From positions 4,034-10,980 of the forward strand of contig JAMDDG010000091.1 in assembly GCA_023488865.1 (NCBI GenBank): DNA of 6,947 nucleotides. Direction: 5' to 3'. This DNA is from Bacteroidota bacterium. Its GTDB lineage: Bacteria > Bacteroidota > Bacteroidia > Bacteroidales > Prolixibacteraceae. Below the pieces are notes generated by a model, which saw only the letters and a list, made by a program, of their open reading frames with translations, was not told the DNA's origin and did no database searches. The translations under genes and the position numbers were made by a program. Positions 1 to 5,415 of the stretch are shown in pieces; within the stretch, counting starts at the first letter, position 1, and every line of letters begins with the position of its first letter.

Positions 1-7
1 CCCCAAA

Positions 8-27
8 TCCTGGCGTCTTCCTGGCGT
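8..27. repeat. Short direct repeat, two 9-nt copies at 11-nt period
   Basis: TCCTGGCGT occurs at 8-16 and again at 19-27, so the period is 11 nt. It lies just beyond the T-tract of the tRNA terminator and outside any gene. It may be the edge of a longer decayed repeat that continues out of the window. No function can be assigned. Confidence 0.45.
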
Positions 28-66
28 AAAAAACAAAACACCTACAAGTCCGCCTTGTAAGTGTTT
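28..66 (-). terminator. Rho-independent terminator after the tRNA gene
   Basis: On the minus strand a 13-bp stem (54-66 with 36-48, one G-T wobble) closes a 5-nt loop at 49-53. It is followed by a T-rich tract (complement of 28-35, interrupted by one G). It starts about 12 nt past the 3' end of the tRNA and is positioned to end the tRNA transcript, and possibly the whole mtn operon if there is read-through. A short TTTT on the other side (69-72) could give weak plus-strand activity. Confidence 0.85.
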
Positions 67-77
67 GATTTTGAGGG

Positions 78-151
78 TGGGCCCAGCAGGGCATGATCCT
101 GCGACCCCCTGATTATGAGTCAGATGCTCTAACCAACTGAGCTATGGGCCC
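78..151 (-). tRNA. tRNA with CAU anticodon (elongator Met or lysidine-type Ile2)
   Basis: The minus strand folds into a complete 74-nt cloverleaf: 7-bp acceptor GGGCCCA/TGGGCCC, D-arm GCTC/GAGC, anticodon arm TCTGA-CTCATAA-TCAGG with anticodon CAT, and T-arm GCAGG/CCTGC, with discriminator A and no encoded CCA. It is not the initiator: position 1 pairs with 72 and the anticodon stem lacks the GGG/CCC pairs. C4-G69, C5-G68 and A73 resemble the E. coli features that favour TilS modification to tRNA-Ile2, but elongator tRNA-Met has the same anticodon loop, so the choice is open. The T-loop reads ATCATGC, with A at 54 and T at 58 instead of the usual T54 and A58. The gene follows mtnP on the same strand by 73 nt. 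Confidence 0.93.
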
Positions 152-153
152 TG

Positions 154-173
154 AAATTAGGAGTTCCTAATTT
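154..173. promoter_or_regulatory. Perfect 9-bp dyad next to the tRNA 5' end
   Basis: AAATTAGGA (154-162) and TCCTAATTT (165-173) are exact reverse complements around a GT centre. As RNA it would be an 8-bp stem with a 4-nt loop ending 2 nt before the mature tRNA 5' end (minus strand). It could be a leader hairpin near the RNase P site, a weak terminator for mtnP (only three U residues follow), or a protein-binding dyad. The symmetry is clear; the function is not. Confidence 0.5.
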
Positions 174-176
174 GGA

Positions 177-200
177 GGTGCAATTTTAATCATTTGCACC
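177..200. promoter_or_regulatory. 7-bp inverted repeat overlapping the putative tRNA promoter
   Basis: GGTGCAA (177-183) and TTGCACC (194-200) form a perfect 7-bp inverted repeat with a 10-nt spacer. It has no T-run on either side, so it is not a typical terminator. It straddles the candidate -7 element at 181-188, which would suit an operator, or else it is a hairpin in the mtnP 3' untranslated region. Function is inferred only from position. Confidence 0.4.
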
Positions 201-212
201 GTATTTTTCAAA
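181..212 (-). promoter_or_regulatory. Candidate Bacteroidota-type promoter for the tRNA
   Basis: On the minus strand TTTG (complement of 209-212) is followed, after 20 nt, by TAAAATTG (complement of 181-188). This resembles the Bacteroidota -33 TTTG / -7 TAnnTTTG promoter with one mismatch in the -7 box. Transcription would start about 25 nt before the mature tRNA 5' end. If real, the tRNA is transcribed on its own rather than only by read-through from mtnP. Confidence 0.4.
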
Positions 213-224
213 TGTTTTGAACAA

Positions 225-993
225 TTAAATTTTTGGGATCGCTTTTAACAGCAGGTTCACCACGTTGTGCACATTTTTGGAGAAGATCGCGAGGATCTCC
301 TCCCAGGTAACGGGCGTCTCATCCTCCTTCCAACTGTCGTAATCGGTGGCCATGGCCACTGCAGCATAGGGGATTCCCAACTCGTTGGCCAGGATGCACT
401 CGGGAGCGGTGCTCATGTTGACAAGGTCGCCGCCCCAACTGCGGAACATCCTTGATTCGGCCCGGGTGGAGAAGCGCGGTGGCCCGGGTGGAGAAGCGCG
501 GTCCTTCGATGGTAACGATGCACCCACCCTTGTGAACAGGCAGGCTTAACTCCTTTCCCACTTCAAAAAGCAACTCCCGCATCCTTTCGTCAAACGGTTC
601 AGCCATGGGGGTATGCTTCATCTCGTGGGGTTCGAAGGACTCAAAGAAAGTAGTCGCCCGGTGCCTGGTGAAATCAATGAACTGATCGGGCAGGACGAGC
701 TCTCCCCTGCCAATATGATCACGCAGACTGCCACATGCCGTAGTAGCCAGAATATGGGTACAGCCCAACTCTTTTATCGCAAAAAGATTCGCCTTGTTGT
801 TGACATGCGTGGGCGTGATGGTGTGATCACGGCCATGCCTGGAAAGTAGCACTGCCTCCACCTGACCGATTTTCCCGCATATAAAATCCGAACTCGTTGC
901 CCCGTAAGGTGTCGCAACAGTTTTTCGTTCTGCATTTTTCAGTATATCAGGATTTTCCAGACCAGATCCTCCGATAATTGCTATTTTTTTCAT
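225..993 (-). pseudogene. mtnP: S-methyl-5'-thioadenosine phosphorylase, frameshifted by a 22-bp duplication
   Basis: This enzyme family cleaves methylthioadenosine with phosphate to adenine and methylthioribose-1-phosphate in the cytoplasm. The start at 993 gives MKKIAIIGGSGL, the glycine-rich phosphate-binding N-terminus, then SRHGRDHT (51-58), TTACGSL (84-90), DQFID (103-107), PMAEPF (129-134) and TIEGPRFSTRA (161-171). There the frame breaks: an exact 22-bp tandem duplication (459-502) shifts translation into 53 unrelated residues ending at 319. Taking out one copy continues the protein in the other frame with ESRMFRSWGGDLVNM and MATDYDSW, which carry the active-site Met and the catalytic Asp (about D210 and D212), to a stop at 225. 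The repaired protein has 248 residues, lacking the roughly 25-residue C-terminal extension of human MTAP. As written the product lacks its purine-site residues and should be inactive. The gene lies 24 nt after the aldolase gene and has no SD. Confidence 0.9.
459..502. repeat. Exact 22-bp tandem duplication inside mtnP
   Basis: Bases 459-480 and 481-502 are identical. The unit is GC-rich, contains CCCGGG, and on the minus strand encodes the conserved RFSTRA segment. Since 22 is not a multiple of 3, the second copy shifts the frame. One copy would restore mtnP; four copies would also keep the frame. It explains the split reading frame completely. Confidence 0.95.
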
Positions 994-1017
994 CGTAATA
1001 TCAACAATTTGGAATTT

Positions 1018-1632
1018 TCATACCTCTTTCAAATTCAACACAATTAATGCCGCCTCCTCGACTGTCCCACCAAAGGAGACCAAACCTTCCTCGTGGCCTC
1101 CCATCACGAAAATTTTTCGTTCCAACACAGCCGGATTTGTCATTATCCTGGTGATTTCAGCTGCCATTTCCGGCGTGCCGTATTCGACCTTCCTGTCTGT
1201 CGTTGGAAGTACATCGATGTACCTCTCCCAAAGCTCACGGTTATGAATATGCACCACTGCTCCGATATCCGGATTTGCCCCATAGACTGCGGCGTGACTC
1301 ATCGACTCGGCAGATGCCCTGATGAGTCCCCGGCACCAAAGTGTATTGAGGGCTGGTTCACATCTTTCGACCAATGGATATTTTGTCTGATCCAGCTCAG
1401 GCAACCCACCTGTAGCGGTACCAGAAATGTAAAACTGGTTGCTTCGGGGTACCCGGATAGAAATATTGCCATAACCGATGCCATCGGGATAGCTGCCTAT
1501 CAATTGCTTCAGCCATAATTCCCTTCGCCAGTGATTTAGCGGAGTGTAAAGCGTTGCAGGAATTTGGACTGCCTCTTTTGTGAGGTGACAATCAAATTTG
1601 AGGTAGCCTTCGGAAGGGTTTGTTTTAATCAT
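1018..1632 (-). CDS. Class II aldolase/adducin-fold enzyme (Ald2- or MtnB-like)
   Basis: This 204-residue protein has the class II aldolase/adducin fold, a zinc-dependent family that includes fuculose-phosphate aldolase, ribulose-phosphate epimerase AraD and methylthioribulose-1-phosphate dehydratase MtnB. Visible signatures are GYGNIS (about 53-58), the ASAES segment holding the likely catalytic Glu, HIHN giving two zinc-ligand His residues, and GGHEEGLVSFG giving the third His. Length is normal for the family. It sits 24 nt after mtnA and 24 nt before mtnP on the same strand. MtnB would dehydrate methylthioribulose-1-phosphate; the DHAP-shunt aldolase Ald2 would instead cleave it (or 5-deoxyribulose-1-phosphate) to dihydroxyacetone phosphate and an aldehyde. 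The absence of mtnC, mtnD or other later salvage genes nearby makes me favour the aldolase role, but sequence reading alone cannot settle it. The start ATG has no SD, only an A-rich leader. Confidence 0.85.
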   Translation of the reverse strand: MIKTNPSEGYLKFDCHLTKEAVQIPATLYTPLNHWRRELWLKQLIGSYPDGIGYGNISIRVPRSNQFYISGTATGGLPELDQTKYPLVERCEPALNTLWCRGLIRASAESMSHAAVYGANPDIGAVVHIHNRELWERYIDVLPTTDRKVEYGTPEMAAEITRIMTNPAVLERKIFVMGGHEEGLVSFGGTVEEAALIVLNLKEV

Positions 1633-1656
1633 TATTTGTTTGTTTTAGCCTCAGAA

Positions 1657-2778
1657 TTACAAATCCCGGGGAACATGTGGTTTGGGAAAGAGTAAACGGA
1701 TCCCTTCTTCTGTAGCCGGACAAATTCCTCTTTCGGTGATGAGTCCGGTAACATACCTGGAGGGTGTTACATCGAACGCGTAATTGGCCACCGGCGATGT
1801 CAAATTAAGGACATTCACCTTACCAGGAAGTCCGTTTTCGAGCATTCCCTCCATCCAGGTTACTTCTTCCCCATCCCTTTGTTCAATGGGTATCTCTTTG
1901 ATCCCGTCTTTCATACTGAAATCGATGGACGAGGATGGCAGCGCCACATAGAATGGCACCTTGTTATCGAAGGCGGCCAGTGCCTTGAGGTAAGTGCCTA
2001 TTTTATTGGCCACATCGCCCCGGGAGGTGGTCCGGTCGCTGCCGACTATGCAGAGATCCACCATGCCGTGTTGCATCAAATGTCCCCCGGCATTGTCGGG
2101 GATAACGGTATGCGGAACCCCTTCCTGCGACAATTCCCAAGCGGTGAGACGGGCGCCCTGGTTGCGGGGCCTTGTCTCATCCACCCACACATGCAGGGGG
2201 ATATTTTTCTGAAAGGCCTTGTAAATGGGTGCGGTCGCAGTGCCCCAGTCGATGCAGGCGAGCCATCCCGCGTTGCAATGGGTCAGGATATTGACCGGCT
2301 GTCCGTTCTTTCTTTTGCTAATCTCTTCGATCAGCGCGCAGCCGAAATTACCGATGGCTTCAGACCAGGCAATTTCCCGTAATTTCTGTCGGCCGGCAGT
2401 TTCGAGGGCCAGATCAATCGCCTGTTTTCGGGAGTTACAACCAGACAATCGTGCTGTCATTTCATCGATCAGGATAGCCAGGTTGACGGCTGTTGGACGG
2501 GCTGATTTCAGGTAAACGGCCGATTGCTGCAACTCTTCCCGCCAATTCCGATCACTGCTCCTGATCAGGGAAAGGTAAATCCCAAAAGCGCCAGTAACAC
2601 CAATCAGCGGGGCGCCCCTGACGGTCATGTTACGGATGGCCTCAAATGCATCGCCGGCAGTCTGCAGATCGACAATCTTAAATTCGAAAGGCAGCAGACG
2701 CTGATCGATCACCTGAATCACACGCTGATTTTCAGGATGTACCCAGATGGTGCAATAATTTCTGCCGTTTACGTTCAT
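1657..2778 (-). CDS. mtnA: S-methyl-5-thioribose-1-phosphate isomerase
   Basis: The cytoplasmic enzyme converts the aldose methylthioribose-1-phosphate to the ketose methylthioribulose-1-phosphate; members also accept 5-deoxyribose-1-phosphate. The 373-residue protein shows the family's hallmarks in order: MTVRGAPLIG (51-60), THCNAGWLA with the catalytic Cys168 (166-174), DETRPRNQGARLTAWEL (200-216), DNAGGHLM (228-235), GSDR with the catalytic Asp248 (246-249), and GDVANKIGTY (254-263), closing with PSSSIDF. Length is normal (eIF2B-alpha-like family, roughly 340-375). The start at 2778 is supported by an AAGGAG at 9-nt spacing that lies in the last codons of the preceding gene; only 6 nt separate the two genes, so they are probably translationally coupled. 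The aldolase and mtnP genes follow. Confidence 0.96.
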   Translation of the reverse strand: MNVNGRNYCTIWVHPENQRVIQVIDQRLLPFEFKIVDLQTAGDAFEAIRNMTVRGAPLIGVTGAFGIYLSLIRSSDRNWREELQQSAVYLKSARPTAVNLAILIDEMTARLSGCNSRKQAIDLALETAGRQKLREIAWSEAIGNFGCALIEEISKRKNGQPVNILTHCNAGWLACIDWGTATAPIYKAFQKNIPLHVWVDETRPRNQGARLTAWELSQEGVPHTVIPDNAGGHLMQHGMVDLCIVGSDRTTSRGDVANKIGTYLKALAAFDNKVPFYVALPSSSIDFSMKDGIKEIPIEQRDGEEVTWMEGMLENGLPGKVNVLNLTSPVANYAFDVTPSRYVTGLITERGICPATEEGIRLLFPKPHVPRDL

Positions 2779-2784
2779 CCAGGT

Positions 2785-3780
2785 TTACTCCTTGCTGAAA
2801 GCGGCGTCGAACGCCAGCCTGCTGGGAGAGAAATCGATCCTTTTCACGAAGGCACACGATTCGGCGGCGCCCATTTCGCGGTCCATGCCACTGTCTTCCC
2901 ACTCAACGGAAAGCGGTCCGTTGTAGCCGATATCGTTCAGGGCGCGGATGATTTTTTCAAAATCGATCCTGCCACGGCCCACGCTCCTGAAGTTCCAGAA
3001 TCGCCGGCTGTCGCCAAAATCAAGATGTCCGCCAAAGACGCCCGACGTACCCGGATGCTCGTTCCAGCTTACATCCTTCATGTGCACGTGGAAGATTCTT
3101 TCCCCAAAGACGTAGATAAACTTGGCATAATCCACTCCCTGGTAACCCAGATGGCTGGGATCATAATTAAACCCGAAGGCGGGATGATTGTTGACTGCTT
3201 TCAAGGCCCGGCGAGCGGTTTCTATGTCGAAGGCAATCTCGGTAGGGTGAACTTCGAGGGCATATTTCATCCCCATCTTCTGGTAAGCATCCAGGATGGG
3301 AATCCAGCGTTTGGCGAAATCATCGTAACCAGCCTGGATCATCTCCTGCGAAACGGCAGGGAAAGAGTAAAGCAGGTGCCAGACGGAGCTGCCGGTAAAA
3401 CCATTGACGACCTTCAGGCCCAGGCGTTTGGCAACCTCTCCCGTCTTAATAACTTCGGCAGCTGCCCGTTGACGGATACCTTCCGGCTGTCCGTCTCCCC
3501 AGATGGCTTCCGAAAGCATCCCTTTGTGCCGGACGTCTGGATTATCGCAAACAGCTTGCCCAACTAAGTGGGTAGAAATGGCAAATAGTTTTAAATTGTA
3601 TTTCTTCAGCAACGCGAGTTTGGCATCACAATAAGCCTGATCGGCTTTGTCGACCTCGATATGGTCGCCCCAGCAGGCCAGTTCCAGACCGTCATAACCA
3701 AAGGCAACGGCCTTTTTGCAAACCTCTTCGAGCGTTAAGTCGGCCCACTGGCCGGTAAATAGGGTAACAGGACGTTTCAT
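2785..3780 (-). CDS. Sugar phosphate isomerase/epimerase-like TIM-barrel protein
   Basis: This 331-residue protein belongs to the xylose-isomerase-like TIM-barrel superfamily (AP endonuclease 2 fold), cytoplasmic metal-dependent isomerases and epimerases of sugars or inositols. Visible features are FGYDGLELACWGDH near the N-terminus, then the expected metal-ligand series ALEVHP (Glu176), NYDPSHLGYQ (Asp207, His210), FHVHMKD (His231/233) and LSVEWED (Glu293). The length is a little above the usual 260-300. No signal peptide is seen. It is first of the tight gene group with mtnA, 6 nt away, and its final codons contain mtnA's ribosome-binding site. The usual partners of this family in Bacteroidota are Gfo/Idh/MocA dehydrogenases, and one lies 136 nt upstream on the same strand. 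The substrate is unknown; a role on a 5-deoxy or methylthio sugar is only a guess from context. Confidence 0.85.
   Translation of the reverse strand: MKRPVTLFTGQWADLTLEEVCKKAVAFGYDGLELACWGDHIEVDKADQAYCDAKLALLKKYNLKLFAISTHLVGQAVCDNPDVRHKGMLSEAIWGDGQPEGIRQRAAAEVIKTGEVAKRLGLKVVNGFTGSSVWHLLYSFPAVSQEMIQAGYDDFAKRWIPILDAYQKMGMKYALEVHPTEIAFDIETARRALKAVNNHPAFGFNYDPSHLGYQGVDYAKFIYVFGERIFHVHMKDVSWNEHPGTSGVFGGHLDFGDSRRFWNFRSVGRGRIDFEKIIRALNDIGYNGPLSVEWEDSGMDREMGAAESCAFVKRIDFSPSRLAFDAAFSKE
2788..2793 (-). promoter_or_regulatory. Shine-Dalgarno site for mtnA inside the upstream gene
   Basis: AAGGAG on the minus strand ends 9 nt before the mtnA ATG and overlaps the last codons (Lys-Glu region) of the preceding gene. 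It stands out because the aldolase, mtnP and isomerase starts in this window have no recognisable SD. It fixes the mtnA start and suggests translational coupling. Confidence 0.7.
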
Positions 3781-3813
3781 GAGCTATAATTTAGATTTAT
3801 ATGTTTGATGTAC

Positions 3814-3913
3814 AAGTGCCTAAAGTATTTAAAGTGACTAAAGTACTTGGTGAGCTGAGGTTGGGAGTCCTTAACTTTAGGCATTTTAGGCACTTTAGTA
3901 CACTTTAGGCACT
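3814..3913. repeat. Inverted pair of 9-nt-period repeat tracts (GTGCCTAAA type)
   Basis: The left tract (3814-3848) reads as degenerate 9-nt units: GTGCCTAAA, GTATTTAAA, GTGACTAAA. The right tract (3873-3913) holds the reverse complement of similar units: GTGCCTAAA, a 10-nt unit GTGTACTAAA, GTGCCTAAA, ATGCCTAAA. The outermost 12 bp (3815-3826 with 3902-3913) pair perfectly, and further 7-bp and 5-bp blocks pair inside, giving a long interrupted hairpin around a 24-nt centre. On the minus strand it begins 3 nt after the stop of the Gfo/Idh gene, so it could end or stabilise that transcript. No U-run follows, so it is not a standard terminator. It accounts for most of the 136-nt spacer. Confidence 0.8.
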
Positions 3914-3916
3914 CTT

Positions 3917-5077
3917 TTAAAATTTCACCCATTTGGTGGTGTCATCGTAGCCGGCTTTGACAATGGCGTCAATAAACTTCATACCGCGGATACCGTCTTC
4001 CACGGTAGGGAAGTCGAGCCATTCGGCTTTGGGCTTTTCGCCGTTCATCTTTGCCCGCAAGGTCAGCGAGAAATTGCGATAGATATTGGCAAATGCTTCG
4101 AGGTAGCCTTCGGGATGGCCTCCGGGCGTGCGGGTATTGTATTTGGCGATATCGCTCATGTAACCGTTCCCAACGCGCACGATCTCGGTAGGTTTGTCGA
4201 CCCATTTGACCAAAAGGGTATTGGGTTCGTGCTGAAACCATTCGAGTCCTCCCTTGTCGCCGTAAATCCTTATTTTAAGTGCATTTTCTTCGCCTACAGC
4301 CACCTGAGAGGCCATCAAAACCCCCCGTGCGCCATTGTTAAAGCGAAGCAACGCGGCTCCGTCATCATCCAGCAAGCGGCCGGGAACAAAAACTTTTAGT
4401 TCGGCACAGATTTCTACTGTTTTCAATCCGGAAATATATTCTGCCAGATGGTGCGCGTGGGTACCGATATCGCCCATGCACCCTGCTTTGCCGGAACGTT
4501 TAGGGTCGGTACGCCAGGATGCCTGCGCATTGCCTGCATCTTCCAGTTTGGAAGAGAGCCATCCCTGCGGATATTCGACATATATTTTTCTGACCTCGCC
4601 GATATCTCCTCTCCTAACCCTTTCTTTTGCCTCTTTCACGGCAGGATAGCCTGAATAGGTGTGTGTCAGGGCGAGGATCAAGCCGGTTTCTTCCAGTTTG
4701 GCTTTCAATTTTAAGGCTTCATCCAACGTGAAAGTGATAGGCTTATCCACCACTACATTGAACCCGTTTTCAAGCGCCATCATGGCCGGATCGAAATGGG
4801 CAAAATTGGGCGTCACGATGGTGACAAAGTCCATTCTTTCGCCTTCGGGGAGCAATATTTCCTTTTCGAACATCTCCCGGTAGGTTTTATAAATCCTGCC
4901 CTCGGGCAAGTAATAAGATAATCCCGAACTGTGTGAAATAGCAGAATCAATACTGAAACATCCGCAAACCAGCTCTATCTGGTTGTCCATCAGCGCTGCC
5001 AGTCGGTGGATTGCCCCGATAAAAGCATCGGTGCCACCACCTACCATGCCCATTCTTAATTTTCTGTTCATGATCAT
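3917..5077 (-). CDS. Gfo/Idh/MocA-family oxidoreductase
   Basis: This NAD(P)-dependent sugar or cyclitol dehydrogenase-type protein has 386 residues from the outer ATG. The N-terminal Rossmann domain shows GMVGGGTDAFIGAIHR (10-25), the family's dinucleotide-binding loop, then TIVTPNFAH (86-94) and DKP (111-113), the counterpart of the EKP motif. The C-terminal substrate domain shows SWRTDPKRSG (187-196) and GDIGTHAHHL (202-211), with the likely catalytic Asp203 and His207. No signal peptide is seen, so it is probably cytoplasmic, unlike many secreted Bacteroidota homologues. A better start may be the third residue (ATG at 5069-5071), because AGAGGAA lies 6 nt before it and touches the first ATG. 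It precedes the isomerase-like gene on the same strand; such pairs often act together in oxidation and isomerisation of unusual sugars. Its substrate cannot be read from the sequence. Confidence 0.92.
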   Translation of the reverse strand: MIMNRKLRMGMVGGGTDAFIGAIHRLAALMDNQIELVCGCFSIDSAISHSSGLSYYLPEGRIYKTYREMFEKEILLPEGERMDFVTIVTPNFAHFDPAMMALENGFNVVVDKPITFTLDEALKLKAKLEETGLILALTHTYSGYPAVKEAKERVRRGDIGEVRKIYVEYPQGWLSSKLEDAGNAQASWRTDPKRSGKAGCMGDIGTHAHHLAEYISGLKTVEICAELKVFVPGRLLDDDGAALLRFNNGARGVLMASQVAVGEENALKIRIYGDKGGLEWFQHEPNTLLVKWVDKPTEIVRVGNGYMSDIAKYNTRTPGGHPEGYLEAFANIYRNFSLTLRAKMNGEKPKAEWLDFPTVEDGIRGMKFIDAIVKAGYDDTTKWVKF

Positions 5078-5084
5078 TTCCTCT
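5078..5084 (-). promoter_or_regulatory. Shine-Dalgarno-like site favouring the inner start of the Gfo/Idh gene
   Basis: AGAGGAA on the minus strand is 6 nt from the ATG at 5071 but immediately abuts the ATG at 5077. Normal SD spacing therefore favours translation from 5071, shortening the protein by two residues to MNRKLRMG. Confidence 0.55.
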
Positions 5085-5144
5085 GTTTATAATTTGTTTT
5101 TAAAGGTCAAATAGAATAGCATGATTGGATAAATTATGTTCATT

Positions 5145-5159
5145 ACGATTGACGATTGA
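5145..5159. repeat. Two tandem 7-nt copies of ACGATTG
   Basis: ACGATTG is repeated directly at 5145-5151 and 5152-5158, followed by A. It is short and could be chance, but it matches the habit of other spacers in this window of holding short tandem units. Confidence 0.3.
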
Positions 5160-5282
5160 GCTATCATGGCTATTCCCTGCCGTTGAATTTGAATTAAACT
5201 TCGGGGAATAAAGTTAGAAAAAAGTAGATAGAGTGAGCGAAAGCGCCCAAAGTTTTGATAAAAAACAGATGTTAATAAATTT

Positions 5283-5299
5283 ACCGCAGAAAGTGCGGT
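5283..5299. promoter_or_regulatory. Small hairpin upstream of the M15 peptidase gene
   Basis: ACCGCA (5283-5288) and TGCGGT (5294-5299) form a perfect 6-bp stem with loop GAAAG. It lies 30 nt upstream of the candidate -7 box. On the minus strand it is followed by an AT-rich stretch without a clean U-run, so it would be a poor terminator. It may be a protein-binding dyad. Confidence 0.3.
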
Positions 5300-5328
5300 T
5301 TATCGTTAAAGAGTAGAAATGGTTTTTA

Positions 5329-5336
5329 TATTTTTG
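5329..5336 (+). promoter_or_regulatory. Candidate -7 promoter box for the M15 peptidase gene
   Basis: TATTTTTG fits the Bacteroidota -7 consensus TAnnTTTG exactly. No TTTG occurs at the expected 19-21 nt upstream, so only half the promoter is supported. Transcription would start near 5343, leaving a leader of about 70 nt before the ATG at 5416. Confidence 0.3.
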
Positions 5337-5415
5337 GCAACTGTTCAGCGAAGCTGCAAAGTAGATAAACCGGATCCATTTTTATCCTTTATATTTAACT
5401 TCAACCTCTTCTTTG

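Larger units (their letters stand above)
5085..5415. other. Divergent intergenic region, no gene seen
   Basis: This AT-rich spacer separates the minus-strand Gfo/Idh gene from the plus-strand M15 peptidase gene and must hold both promoters. I see a tandem ACGATTG pair, a small hairpin at 5283-5299 and one good -7 box at 5329-5336. I could not find a convincing minus-strand TTTG / TAnnTTTG pair. I see no riboswitch, tRNA or conserved small ORF; the plus-strand frame opening at 5319 overlaps the peptidase gene out of frame and looks like chance. Confidence 0.6.

Noticed and set aside
177..200. Rho-independent terminator for mtnP
   Set aside because: The 7-bp stem is not followed by a U-run on the minus strand.
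225..527. A separate 100-residue minus-strand gene
   Set aside because: Its last 80 or so residues are the C-terminal half of mtnP, and its first part is the wrong frame of the same gene. It is the result of the 22-bp duplication, not an independent gene.
2524..3567. 347-codon open frame on the plus strand
   Set aside because: It lies antisense to mtnA and the isomerase-like gene, both strongly conserved, and its translation shows no recognisable domain. It is a by-product of codon bias on the other strand.
3814..3913. CRISPR array
   Set aside because: Units are 9 nt, degenerate, adjacent without spacers, and switch orientation; no cas genes are present.
5085..5415. SAM or other methionine-related riboswitch in the leader of the minus-strand genes
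   Set aside because: I looked for conserved multi-helix cores in the spacers before the Gfo/Idh and isomerase genes and saw only short isolated hairpins.
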